NCBI RefSeq assembly: GCF_018294505.1
Contig: NC_057810.1
Location: forward strand, 709,255,563-709,319,562
Source: Triticum aestivum
Lineage: Eukaryota; Streptophyta; Magnoliopsida; Poales; Poaceae
Length of the DNA: 64,000 nt
Direction: 5' to 3'
Under the pieces are notes generated by a model that worked only from the letters and a program-made list of their open reading frames with translations, ran no database searches and was not told where the DNA came from. Both the position numbers and the translations under genes were made by a program. Below, in pieces: positions 33,699 through 44,299 of the stretch. The first letter of the stretch is position 1, and every line of letters begins with the position of its first letter.

Positions 33699-35435
33699 TG
33701 TTGGGGAACGTAGTAATTTCAAAAAAAATCCTACGCACACGCAAGATCATGGTGATGGCATAGTAACGAGAGGGGAGAGTGTTGTCCACGTACCCTCGTA
33801 GACCGTAAGCAGAAGCGTTATGACAACGCGGTTGATGTAGTCGTACGTCTTCACGATCCGACCGATCCAAGTACCGAACGTACGGCACCTCTGAGTTCAG
33901 CACACGTTCAGCTCGATGGAGATCTCCGGGCTCCTATCCAGCAAAGCGTCGGGGATGAGTTCCGTCAGCACGACGGCGTGGTGACAATGATGATGTTCTA
34001 CCGGCGCAAGGCTTCGCCTAAACTCCGCGATGATATGACCGAGGTGGAATATGGTGGAGGGGGGCACCGCACACGGCTAAGGAACGATCCGTAGATCAAC
34101 TTGTGTGTCATGGGGTGCCCCCCTGCCCCCGTATATAAAGGAGCAAGGGGGTAGGTGGCCGGCCCTAGGAGGGGGCGCGCCAAGTGTGGAGTCCTACTAG
34201 GACTCCCTAGTCCTAGTAGGATTCCACCTCCCTTGTTGGAGTAGGAGAAGGGGAAAGAGGGGGAGAGGAAGAAGGAAAGGGGGGCTGCGCCCCTTGTCCA
34301 ATTCGGACCAGAGGGGGGGTGCAGGCCTCCTTCCTTTTGGCCTCTCTCCTCTATTCCCGTATGGCCCAATAAGGCCCATATACTCCCCGGCGAATTCCCG
34401 TAACTCTCCGGTACTCCGAAAAATACCCGAATCACTCGGAACCTTTCCAAACTCCGAACATAGTTGTCCAATATATCGATCTTTACGTCTCGACCATTTC
34501 GAGACTCCTCGTCATGTCCCCGATCTCATCCGGGACTCCGAACTCCTTCGGTGCATCAAAACTCATAAACTCATAATAAAACTGTCATCGAAACATTAAG
34601 CGTGCGGACCCTGCGGGTTCGAGAACTCTGTAGACATGACCGAAACACGTTTCCGGTCAATAACCAATAGTGGGACCTGGATGCCCATATTGGCTCCCAC
34701 ATATTCTTCGAAGATCTTTATCGGTCAAATCGCATAACAACATACGTTGTTCCCTTTGTCATCGGTATGTTACTTGCCCGAGATTCGATCGTCGGTATCT
34801 CAATACCTAGTTCAATCTCGTTACCGGCAAGTCTCTTTACTCGTTCCGTAATACATCATCCCGCAACTAACTCATTAGTCACATTGCTTGCAAGGCTTAT
34901 AGTGATGTGCATTACCGAGAGTGCCCAGAGATACCTCTCCGACAATCGAAGTGACAAAACCTAATCTCGAAATACGCCAACCCAACATGTACCTTTGGAG
35001 ACACCTGTAGTACTCCTTTATAATCACTCAGTTATGTTGTGACGTTTGGTAGCACCCAAAGTGTTCCTCCGGTAAACGGGAGTTGCATAATCTCATAGTT
35101 ACAGGAACATGTATAAGTCATGAAGAAAGCAATAGCAACATACTAAACGATCAAGTGCTAAGCTAACGGAATGGGTCAAGTCAATCACATCATTCTTCTA
35201 ATGATGTGATCCCATTAATCAAATGACAACACATGTCTATGGTTAGGAAACATAACCATCTTTGATTAATGAGCTAGTCAAGTAGAGGCATACTAGTGAA
35301 ACTATGTTTGTCTATGTATTCACACATGTATTATGTTTTCGGTTAATACAATTCTAGCATGAATAATAAACATTTATCATGAAATAAGGAAATAAATAAT
35401 AACTTTATTATTGCCTCTAGGGAATATTTCCTTCA
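33699..35435 (-). repeat. 5' LTR of Copia element A
   Basis: Pair of 871-2604. It starts TGTTGGGGAACGTAG and ends ATTTCCTTCA on the plus strand, with a minus-strand TATA-like CTTTATATAC at about 34131-34140. It is followed by GAATC (35436-35440). Confidence 0.93.
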
Positions 35436-35732
35436 GAATCACCGTATTCAGGGGGCACATAGTTGTCATCGTACTCTTCTTCTTCGCCGTCTTCCATCAT
35501 AACCCCTATTTCTCCGTGCGTCGTCCAAACATTATAGTGTGGCATGAAACCCTTGTAAAGCAGGTGGGTGTGAAGGATTTTCCGGTCAGAGTAAGACTTC
35601 GTATTCCCACATATAGGGCATGGACAACACATAAAACCATTCTGCTTGTTTGCCTCAGCCACTTCGAGAAAATCATGCACACCCTTAATGTACTCGGAGG
35701 TGTGTCTTTCACCGTACATCTATTGCCGGTTC
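35436..35732 (-). pseudogene. TNP2 transposase N-terminus of CACTA H (transposase-associated domain), cut by element A
   Basis: From the ATG at 35732 the minus strand encodes MNRQ, then a TAG stop at 35718-35720 where relatives have a tryptophan (MDRxWMY-type start). It continues MYGERHTSEYIKGVHDFLEVAE, CCPCPICGN, ILHTHLLYKGFMPHYNVW and an acidic stretch ending EYGDS at the A insertion. This is the plant transposase-associated domain (PF13963), normally at the start of TNP2. The frame continues without loss at 870. Apart from the early stop and the 34.6-kb insertion, the reading frame is undamaged here. Confidence 0.88.
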
Positions 35733-35915
35733 ATCTGCGTGCATTATATATAATTAAGTGTGTCAAAAATCATTACAGAACATCATGAATAGATAATTAA
35801 GTGACCAAATTAATAGAAGTTCATCATCACATTAAAACCAAAGTACATACATAGTTCTCATCTAGCAACATAAAGCTGTGCAGAGCATCTAAATTAATTA
35901 AACCATACATTGAAA

Positions 35916-36358
35916 CTATGTAAAACATTTCAATGTGAAAACAAATGCGATCATAATCGCAACCAAGGTAACAACTGATCCAACGGCATAATGATACCAA
36001 GCCTCGGTATGAATGGCATATTTTCTAATCTTTCTAATCTTCAAGCGCATTGCATCCATCTTGATCTTGTGATCATCGACGACATCCGCAACATGCAACT
36101 CCAATATCATCTTCTCCTCCTCAAATTTTCTTATTTTTTCCTTCAAGAAATTGTTTTCTTCTTCAACTAAATTTAACCTCTCGACAGGTCGGTTGGAATT
36201 TCCGGTTCAACAACCTCCTAGATAAATAAAATCTATGTCACATTGGTCGGCATAATTGTCATAAACAATAAATGAACCAATAGTTATGAAAAGATAATAT
36301 ATACCACATCCGAATCATAGACAGGATGAGGGCCGACAGGGACGGATACCAAAACCAT
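35916..36358 (-). pseudogene. Small accessory gene of CACTA H: coiled-coil protein with C-terminal membrane segment
   Basis: Exon 1 (36358 to about 36306) encodes MVLVSVPVGPHPVYDSDV and ends at a GT donor. The second exon (about 36225-35916) encodes a Lys/Glu-rich helix (EENNFLKEKIRKFEEEK) and MRLKIRKIRKYAIHTEAWYH. It ends in a hydrophobic span YAVGSVVTLVAIMIAFVFTL before KCFT and a stop. A one-base frameshift appears near 36190, between EPEIPTD and the VERLN coiled-coil start, so this copy is probably broken. I recall similar small proteins next to TNP2 in many Triticeae CACTA elements; the function is unknown. It sits between the terminus and TNP2, transcribed in the same direction. Confidence 0.6.
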
Positions 36359-36689
36359 CGCACTATATAAGATGCAATAATAAAAGTAAGAAAATTATAC
36401 AAGTATATATATAAACATACAAGTAAGAATTTTTTTCCTTTCAGAAAGAAGATAAGAACAAGAGGCTCACCACGGTGGTGCCGGCGATGATGGACCGCTA
36501 AACCTAGACAAATATTGAGGAAATTGGAGCTTGGAGGTCGAGCTTGGAGAGGAGAAAGCTTAAGTGGTGTGGCTCGGGCATTCCATCGAACACCTCGTGT
36601 GCATAGGAGGTGAGCTAGAGCACCACAAAGCTCTCCCCTCGCCGGCCAGGAAAAATAGAGCAGTGGGAGTGCTCTGCTCGCGGGCGAGG

Positions 36690-37041
36690 GGTATATATAG
36701 ACAACTCATTGGTCCCGGTTCGTGGCACGAACCGGGACTAAAGGTCACCCTTTCGTCCCGGTTCATGCCACCAACCGGGACTAAAGGTCACCCTTTCGTC
36801 CCGGTTCATGCCACCAACCAGGACCAATGATGGTAGGCCAGGAACGAGGCCCATTGGTCCCGATTCGTCCCACCAACCGGGACCAAAAGGTCCAGACGAA
36901 CCGGGACCAATGGCCCACGTGGCCCGGCCGGCCCCCGGGGCTCACGAACCGGGTCCAATGCCCCCATGGGTCCCGGTTCTGGACTGAACCGGGACTAATG
37001 GGCTGACCCGGCCTGGACCATTGCCTCCTTTTCTACTAGTG
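36690..37041 (-). repeat. Subterminal repeat array and terminus of CACTA H
   Basis: Inverted and direct copies of a motif like GGTCCCGGTTCGT and its complement ACGAACCGGGACC occur about every 20-50 bp (for example 36713, 36755, 36798, 36860, 36897, 36974 and 36992). Such arrays are binding sites for the TNPA protein in En/Spm-like elements. The terminal CACTAGTAG ends at 37041. Confidence 0.85.
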
Positions 37042-39077
37042 TATAGCAAAGTGCACACTTGAGATCTTCCACCACACGTACACAACCGCCCTCTCGACCC
37101 CCCGCCATGTCCAAGAACGATACATAACAAGAATACAAATGAAAATTAACTCAACCGGGACATGTTATTTATAATCTGTGGTCTAAGGAAGACTATATAT
37201 ACACGGAAAAATAATAATTTTATCTTAATTAAGTTGGTCATTATGCTCATATATAGCAGGACTAATAGTTTCTAAAGGAAGCAGGATTTTTTTTCACGCT
37301 TGACTAAAGGAAGCAGAATTAATCTTGCAATTGATGATAATATCTAAACTATGGGTCCACCAGTGGCCAGTTGCTCGCTCATCTAAGCTGTCCACGTCGG
37401 CTTCTGATCGATCCGGCCCGATCTTGCCAACGTGAACAGAACTTGTACCAATCTGATCGATCCAATCTCTCAGCAGACTCTCTGGTCGCGCATCCAAGTC
37501 CCTCCACTGATCCAATCTGATCGCATCTCAGTCCCTCCACCGGCGCCGCCTCATTCATCACGGACTGGTTCCCTGCTTCTCCCCCTGTTTCCTCTCTCCT
37601 CACCTGTGGCCTGGCGGCCCCCAGGGATGCTCTGCTCATGGCGTAATCTGTACCGTGTTTCGCGAAAAAAGGGTTTCCCCTACTTTATATTATAAAGCAT
37701 ATCACCAAGCATCCAACCAAAACGAGTACAAGTTCAAACAAAATGAAGTGGGTCAGGCTGGGGGCACAGCCAAAACAAGCCCCAAACACAAGAAAGAAGC
37801 GACTCTAATCAGGCTCCAGTGGTGGTGGCGGAGACGGCGGGGGCATAGCGACAGCCGAAGAGCGAAGACCTACGATGATGGAGTCGATGAAGCCACGGTC
37901 GCGCCGCTTGCGGGTGAGTTTATGCGTTGTGGAGACTGTCTTGGCTCTCTACTTATTAGACCAACGTTGAGTTTTGGGCATCGGAATCTTATTCGATCAA
38001 AAACATACTATTACAAGTTAGATTTTTATTAAACCCCTCCAGCCCCGCCCCCTCACCTCCCCACCACCGTAATCCAGAGATATTTGGAACTGATATTGTT
38101 TTTCTAGTAGTGTGGAATTTGTCGGCTGTAGAATTGAAATTTCCATTGCTCTAGAGTTAGAACCGATGGACGACTATATTTGGATGTCTGTCTTGCATAT
38201 AACAGATGCATGCTAGCATGTACTTATCTTATTTGAGTCGGACACTCTTTGGTGATAGATCTCTTCATGGACCCTTCTTGATGGCAAGGAACATGCACTA
38301 TGTCATGGCCAAACGAATAGTCCCAGCCACCTCCCTTGTGGCACTTCTCTTTTCTGCACCTTGGACGAGCAATTTGACATCACCAAAGGGGAAGACAGAG
38401 CAGAAATGACGAAGGAAACCAAAGGGGTCGATATAAGCTCAGCCGACATTATCCGTAATAGCAGACATCGTGACGGCTCTATATACGACCAGCGCTTTGT
38501 TCTCCGAAAGCTATATAGAGTTACTAACCGTAATGAGAGTAAGTGACACAAATCTTTTTCCCTGTCTTGGTCAAGTTAGTTGTTATTTTTGGATATTTGA
38601 AAAGTAATTTGATTCATCACTTAAAACTTTCGGGCTAAATGTGTAATTTATTATTTTGTTTTGAAATATGCAATGTGTATTTTGACAGTTCTCTACTGAA
38701 TTCTTAAGCAAAAAGTTGAACTACATGTAGTATCTTTTATCTAAGAAAATGTCTAGGTAGGAATTTGGTGACAGGTAATGCATGGTTAGAATCTTGAGTT
38801 TTGGACACTATGAATTCCAGCTTTGTTCGGTTAATGAAGTCCACCATGTGATTCTTTAATAGAGGTGGTCTACACTTTACTCATGATTTAGGGCCTGTTG
38901 GGAGTCCCTCCGGCCTGCAACTCCGCTTAGGAGCAGAGTGGAATACAGTTATAATTTGGGGAGCGGCTAGAACAACACTCCCCGTGCTCTGCTCCGTAGT
39001 GAATGAACCGAGGGTTGCCGAATAGGGTCTTAGTAGCCCGGGCAGCTCCATGAAGATGGATGTGACATTGAACTACC
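37042..39077. other. Unassigned intergenic sequence
   Basis: About 2 kb outside both nests, with no credible gene. Around 37380-37640 there is CT-rich, GATCGATCC-rich sequence that looks like a plant 5' leader, but no exon follows. At 37668 a stretch GAAAAAAGGGTTTCCCC followed by TTTATATTATAAAGC looks like dispersed Triticeae repeat sequence. At 38101-38112 TTTCTAGTAGTG is the complement of a CACTA terminus (CACTACTAGAAA) without a visible partner. Nothing else can be supported. Confidence 0.5.
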
Positions 39078-39322
39078 TGTTAAAAGAGTAGGGCTGTAGT
39101 TGTGTAACGTGACAATGTGTCGCGTGTGTATCCATGTAAATTCTGGCGTAGGTTGTTGGCTAGGATATCCTCTATCCCGTGTATAGCTTGGATTGGAGTA
39201 GAGGACAAGTTGATAACTGACCAACTACCTGCACATATCTTGTAATATCTCTGCCTATATTAACACGAAGGCGTCCCTGCCAAGAGGCATCACGCTTAAC
39301 GCAGCCAACCCTAGTTTTTACA
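39078..39322 (+). repeat. 5' LTR of Copia element G
   Basis: A 245-bp segment begins TGTTAAAAGAGTAGGGC and ends CTAGTTTTTACA. It is immediately followed by TGGTCATCAGAGC, a PBS of the tRNA-iMet type, and 30 bp later by the gag ATG. A 3' LTR is not in view because CACTA F interrupts the element. ACTACC precedes the LTR and may hold the target duplication. Confidence 0.75.
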
Positions 39323-39352
39323 TGGTCATCAGAGCACTTCTCGAGATCATCC

Positions 39353-40411
39353 ATGGCGACACCTTCAAACTCCTTCCCATCCTCTCCATTTGTTCACGTC
39401 GTCTTCAAGAAGCTCAGCAAGAACAATCAAGCCCTATGGTGGCCGACTGTTTTGTCGGCGATCAGAGGAGTCCGCATGGAGCAGTACCTTGGCGTCGATC
39501 ACCCGGTGCCACCCATGCACCTTGAAGAGGCCACATCTGATGGCAAGACCAAGACGAAGAAGCCCAACCCGGAGTTCCAAACCTGGTATGCTCACGATCA
39601 GCGAGTTTCTCTTACCTTCTGACAACTCTGCCCTGTGAGATGGCCATTCAGGTCGCTACATGTCATACGTCGGCAGAGCTCTGGAACACAATTCGAGAGA
39701 TGCTTGCATCTCATACTCGTGCCCAGACAGTCAACGTCACATCACCCTTGCCAATCTGCAGAAGGGGAGCTCCTCCATCACAGACTACGTCGGGAAAGTC
39801 AAGTCTCTATGCGATGAACTCATCACTGCAGGGAAGAAGATTGACGATGATGACATCGTCTCCCACATCCTCGCTGGCCTCGACGAGGAATTTGATCCTG
39901 TGATTTCCGCCATGTGCTCCAGAGTGGAGCCGATCACCGTCCATGAGCTGTTCTCTCAGCTCATCAGCTTCGAGACGCGGATGAAGCTCCACGGCGGAGT
40001 GTCGCAATGCTCTGCCAACGCTGCCACCAGAGTCCATGGGCGTGGTGACCGTGGCCGTGGCCGTGGAGGCAACAGCAACATCGGTGGTGACCGTGGCCGC
40101 CCCTACATCAAGTCTAGCGGTCACGGTGGGCAAGGAGGAGGTGGCCACTACAACAATAATGCCCCTGCACCTAGGATCCAGTGCCAGATCTGTGGCAAAC
40201 TAGGCCATCCAGCGTGGAAGTGCTGGAAACGCTATGATGAAGCCTGCCAAGGAGGAGAAGAGAGAAAAGCAAACCTTGCAGCACCTTAGTACGAGGTGGA
40301 TACCAACTGGTACCTTGACAGCGGTGCCACCGATCACATCACAGGAGACCTTGAGAAGCTGTCCGTCCGCGACCGCTATACTGGAAACGAGCAAATCCAC
40401 ACTACTAGTGG
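39353..40411 (+). pseudogene. Broken gag and protease start of Copia element G
   Basis: The start ATG at 39353 (CCATGG) encodes MATPSNSFPSSPFVHVVFKK and continues in frame to about 39620. The homology then moves to a second frame (about 39600-39740) and a third (39740-40289), so two frameshifts are needed. The third segment has the UBN2-type Gag motif GLDEEFDPVISAMCSR, an Arg/Gly-rich stretch, and a CCHC knuckle CQICGKLGHPAWKC. After an in-frame TAG (40287-40289) comes the protease start WYLDSGATDHITGDL. The coding is cut at 40411/40412 by the terminus of CACTA F. Integrase and RT are not visible. Confidence 0.85.
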
Positions 40412-40740
40412 CACTACTAGGAAAAGTCCTGCTAGTGACGCACCTATTTTGGCTACTAATGGCGCACTACAGGTGCGCCACTAGCATCACACCATTAGAA
40501 TTTTTTACTAATGGCGCACCACAGGTGCGCCATTAGTATCTGGTATACTAATGGCGCATCAAGCAGTGCGCCATTAGTATATCACATGGTGCGCCATTAG
40601 TATGCCTCCCAGGGGGCCATATTTACCCATGTGCTCTGGCTTACTAATGGCGCACTTGTAGATGATGCGACACTAGTGTGCTTATTCCAGTGCGCCACTA
40701 AAGTGTAGAGTGGTGCGCCACTAGTATGAATATTAGGGAT
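40412..40740. repeat. Left terminus and subterminal repeats of CACTA F
   Basis: CACTACTAGGAAAAG is followed by at least eight direct or inverted copies of ACTAATGGCGCACC or GGTGCGCCATTAGTA (for example 40455, 40508, 40530, 40550, 40567, 40590 and 40643). These are expected TNPA binding sites. Confidence 0.88.
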
Positions 40741-40970
40741 TTTTTTTCTTTTCTGATATTTGCACAGGTTACAAAACATATTACTGCACAGAATATAGAC
40801 AGCACAATATATGAATAGCAGATTTATCGAATACAATAGAAGATTAGTCTCCGAATACAATTCATCATATTAGTCTCCGAATTTAAAATACCGAACAAAG
40901 TTAGAACATTACAAGTCTCGAGACCGCGAGTAGCGAGTTTGTCTTCACATTACAAGTCGATATCGATCAT

Positions 40971-41225
40971 CTAAACTACCATCACATAGAAGAGAGCTGC
41001 GGTCATCACGATGACCATCATCGCGATGAAATTGGTCTTCATCCGGTTCCTCCAACGCTCCCTCCTCTCTCCCGCTAGATAGCGCGCGTATCTAGCTCCC
41101 GCCTCCGCCCTAGTGGTGTACCCTTTGTAACTGTTACCGCTGAAACGGTGAACCTGTCTCCGACACTCCTCCCAGTCGTCGTAGACTCCGGGAACCTTAC
41201 CCTTGTACACGACATACGATGGCAT
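40971..41225 (-). CDS. Small viroplasmin/RNase H1 N-terminal domain protein with C-terminal membrane anchor (84 aa)
   Basis: The minus-strand ORF begins MPSYVVYKGKVPGVYDDW and continues ECRRQVHRFSGNSYKGYTTRAEA. This is a complete match to the pattern of the caulimovirus viroplasmin / RNase H1 N-terminal domain (PF01693), a fold that binds RNA-DNA hybrids in RNase H1. No RNase H catalytic domain follows. After a basic linker (GERRERWRNRMK) comes a hydrophobic stretch FIAMMVIVMTAALFYVMVV up to the stop, probably a tail anchor. It lies between the TNPA-like gene and the element's 3' terminus, same strand, intact. Role unknown; hybrid binding is inferred from the domain only. Confidence 0.7.
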   Translation of the reverse strand: MPSYVVYKGKVPGVYDDWEECRRQVHRFSGNSYKGYTTRAEAGARYARYLAGERRERWRNRMKTNFIAMMVIVMTAALFYVMVV

Positions 41226-41449
41226 CTCTATGCATTAGACAAACAAAATGTTAGTAGCAATTCACAGAGACATACAAGTTCATTAAAGTTTAATATTACA
41301 ACTATAATAGCACGATTCATGGTCCTACTAATAAATAGCATCGATTACATATAAGTTGAACGACTGTCCAAACCAAAGAGACATACAAGTTCATTAAAGT
41401 TTAATATTACAACATGAACCAATCGATGTTTCATAACTACATAGCATCA

Positions 41450-44294
41450 CTACTTTCGACTCGACTCGGGGACCGGAGCATGGATGAAGCCGCCGTCTTT
41501 CGTGATGGTCATAAAATCGCGGTCGTTGTCAGCCTGCATTTGTAGCGTTGTTTCTATCTCACTGTTGGACAGTTGAAATCTGAGGTAGAACTGCCCCGAG
41601 GTACGAAGGACATCTTGATGGATGATTTCCGCAAACTCCGACTGGATGCGAAAGAATTCTTGTCTGATGTCCCCATCCTGGATTGCCGACAAGCGTGCGG
41701 CCAAATCTTTGAGATTATTTGGTAGCCGAAGGTGATTATGGTCCCGTATGATCGCCCGCATGTGATGGAGGGCGTAGTAGGCATCCTTCTGACCGCCAGG
41801 CGGCTGCTTGACGTAGGGGAACGTTGTATTGTGGGTGAACATGTGCTGGCCATACCTATGAATTGTCCTGCTGAAGGTGCCTCCAGATCTGGCGTAGCCG
41901 GGAAGAGCTTCATCAAGAACTTTCTTGATATTTGTGTAGTCTTTTTTCGAATGGCGGTCCGAGTCGAAATACGTGGCCGTGGAATATTTCGGGCTTAAGA
42001 GGATGAGTGTGCAATGTGTGTCACTGCACAGAACACGGAATGTTAGAAAAAAAAGAACGATCGAAATCTAAGAAATCATATGTTATGGGGCGGTGAGGGG
42101 ATAACATACTCGGGAAAGTAAGGCACGAGGAAGTTATCCTTATCTGGGTTTGCCAGAATGACGCCTTCGAGGTATGAACTCGTGACTTGCCGGTCCCCAG
42201 CATTGCCCAAGATCTTGGCACGCATGTAGAAGGGGTCGACTATCACAATGTCCGGGGCCTTGTCTGTAATGATCCACATCTCCATACTCAGCGAAAATAG
42301 CCAAATGAAGGTGTAGTGTAGCAGATGAAGGTTAAACATAGCGAAGATGTCAGCAAACCACAGGACGATCATTACCCCAGATGGGGCTATCCACAAAGCC
42401 CTTGCCCTCTGGCACCTTGGCCACGAAAACCGGGTATGCCACATCATTCTCGGAGAGACGCCACTTCTCCAAAGAAAGAACACTGTCATGCAGACTCCGC
42501 ATAGCACCGGTTGCAGCATAGAGCAGATTAGTCGGTAGCATCGGCCTACCCACCACATGCACCCTCCTTGAGATATCCTTAGGTGAAGGTGGCCCGTCCT
42601 GAGCACAGATCATACTCGGCGCCGGCTGGCTCGCACCGCCCTTGTTATTCTTTCTTTTCCGTCCCTTCTTCTTCTGCTGCTGTAATGGGATCGAGTTCTG
42701 CTCAGAGACCACCTTCTTGAGTGTGTTGGGGCTGATAATATTTTGCACCTCGGCTATCTGAGGCTTGGTGAAGGCGGCAGCTGGAGGCGTCTCCTGAGAA
42801 CTAAACGCCAGACGACGCCTGTTGCAATTGAGTTTCTCCGTGGTACCAGCTAGATCGCGGTCGCCTTTTGCAGGGTTGGGTTCTTGAGAAGGAGGCCCCA
42901 AGAATTCGTCACCGTACCCATGTTCGGCAAAGTACTTATCGACCTTGGTAAATGTATCGTCGTCGTTGTCGTCGTCGTCCGGATCCTGTGCCATATGCAT
43001 GTCCGGATCCTGTGCCATATGCATGTTCGGCATGTCCGGTAGCGTTGCGGCGGTCTTGCCATGGCTTGGCGCCGGACGACTGGCGGTGTTGTCTGTGGGG
43101 TGGTGTCCCCCGCCCCCAAACGAATATGGCTCTTCGGCCAAAGCAGGGGCCAGCTTAAGCAGGCGCTGAGGGTCATCACATCATCTTCGTCGTCCCCAGC
43201 GGGTCGCAACAGAGGTAACAAGTCATCGCAGCCTGGCAGCACCTGAACCAGTTGAACCCTATACATGGTGGGTGGCATCGGATTACCGTGGAACACGGGG
43301 TTGCCTGGTTGAACGATTCTGCCCTTGGCGACATCGATCAACTCGCCGCCCATGAAGTGCAGGAGAGTGCATGGAACGTCGGCGTCGGCGCCCTGCGAAA
43401 ACATGTAGGGTGTCAGGGGATGCCCAGTCAAAGGCAAGGAGATGAAGTCAGATGAAGTCATCGGCCGAGAGAGGCTTAGTTACCGTGATGGCGTCGAGCT
43501 CGGCTAATGTCAAGGCACAGCCAACGGCGGGCGTGCAAGTGACGGAGGGGCCGCTTGCTGCCGAGGTGCCAGCTGGCGTATTCTTTGCACACCCGGGTGC
43601 ATTAATAAGCTCCAATGCCCGTGCCGGCGCCGGAGACACCAATGGCGCCGGCGCCAGAGACACCAATGGCGCCGGCGCCGGAGGCACCAATGGCGCCGCC
43701 TGCGCGTTGTGCGAGTTGCTGGCCGTGAAGCTAGGAACCGGGGGCGGCCCCTGTTGGCCGCCCGCAATCCACTCCTACAGCCCTTCAATCAAGGTACGCA
43801 TAATGGCGGTGATCGCCCCTCCTAGTTGGTGTTGCACTTGCTCTTGGACCATCTCCGGAATCCACGCCACTTGTGCCCTGAGTTCTTGAACCTCGCACGA
43901 CTGGCTTTCCAAGTTGGTCTTTCTCTCCTTTCGCGCACCAACGTTATAGTATGACGACCATTTCGTGGACAAGCCTTTGTCGGCCACACGACCAGCTGAC
44001 GACGGCTTACTGGACTTATCCTTGTTTTTCATTACGTTTAACGCCCTATTTAAAGTGGTGTCCCAAGGGGAGCTCTGAGATGACCCCGCGCTACTGCTTT
44101 CAGTGTCCTGTGGAAGGAATGTTAACCATTTAGAAATTTGGCTTCATTAATTAGAATGCAACCATATGGAGCTAATTAAGTGGGGGTGTATTCCTTACTA
44201 GAACAAGCTCAAACGCCTTGGTCTGTGCATCCGTGGTAAGCTCCTTTGTTACCGGGTCCACCTTGTACCGGGCCCTGACATAGTTCCTGGTCTG
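41450..44294 (-). pseudogene. TNPA-like second gene of CACTA F, 3' part (C48-protease-like C-terminus)
   Basis: Coding resumes after LTR element D with QTRNYVRARYKVDPVTKEL (44294-44198) and a GT donor. The next exon is DTESSSAGSSQSSPWD with KNKDKSSKPSS and LRAQVAWIPEMVQEQVQHQLG (about 44110-43775). Then come Pro/Ala-rich repeats (43690-43450), MGGELIDVAKGRIVQPGNPVF (about 43340), and a Lys-rich segment QQQKKKGRKRKNNKG (about 42665). The C-terminus has FADIFAMFNLHLLHY, DPFYMRAKIL, DTHCTLILLSPKYSTATYFD and VKQPPGGQKDAYYALHHMR, ending at 41450. The last part resembles the Ulp1 (C48) fold with His and Asp present, but Ala where the catalytic Cys is expected. A one-base frameshift near 42375 and others break it. 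Confidence 0.7.
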
Positions 44295-44299
44295 CTTGT

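Larger units (their letters stand above)
871..35435 (-). mobile_element. Copia LTR retrotransposon A (BARE/WIS/Angela type), host of further insertions
   Basis: It is bounded by two LTRs of about 1.73 kb (871-2604 and 33699-35435) and by a perfect 5-bp target duplication GAATC at 866-870 and 35436-35440. Read on the minus strand the LTR begins TGAAGGAAATATGCCC and ends CGTTCCCCAACA. A minus-strand PBS of the tRNA-iMet kind (GTGGCATCCAAGCC) abuts the right LTR at 33698, and a purine tract (AAGTGGGAGAC) abuts the left LTR at 2605. Its own internal DNA is 2605-7685 plus 33662-33698; element X fills the rest. Eye comparison suggests the two LTRs differ by a few percent, which makes A older than X. 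Confidence 0.95.
1..37041 (-). mobile_element. CACTA (En/Spm) transposon H, partial, split by nested LTR elements
   Basis: The right end carries the terminal motif: read on the minus strand from 37041 it begins CACTAGTAGAAAAGG, followed by an array of subterminal repeats (36690-37015). Going inward on the minus strand come a small accessory gene (36358-35916) and the TNP2 transposase N-terminus (35732-35436). Copia element A (871-35435) then interrupts, and TNP2 coding resumes at 870 and runs off the left window edge. The element's own DNA visible here is therefore 1-870 and 35436-37041. The other terminus lies outside the window, so the 3-bp target duplication cannot be checked; TAT follows the right end. 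Confidence 0.88.

Noticed and set aside
37042..38650. Small ORFs at 37432-38546
   Set aside because: Short, with no family motif, codon pattern or splice structure that would support a gene.
38888..39030. hAT-like MITE with ends GGGCCTGTTGGG and (complement) GACCCTATTCGGC
   Set aside because: The ends pair only imperfectly and no 8-bp target duplication could be found.
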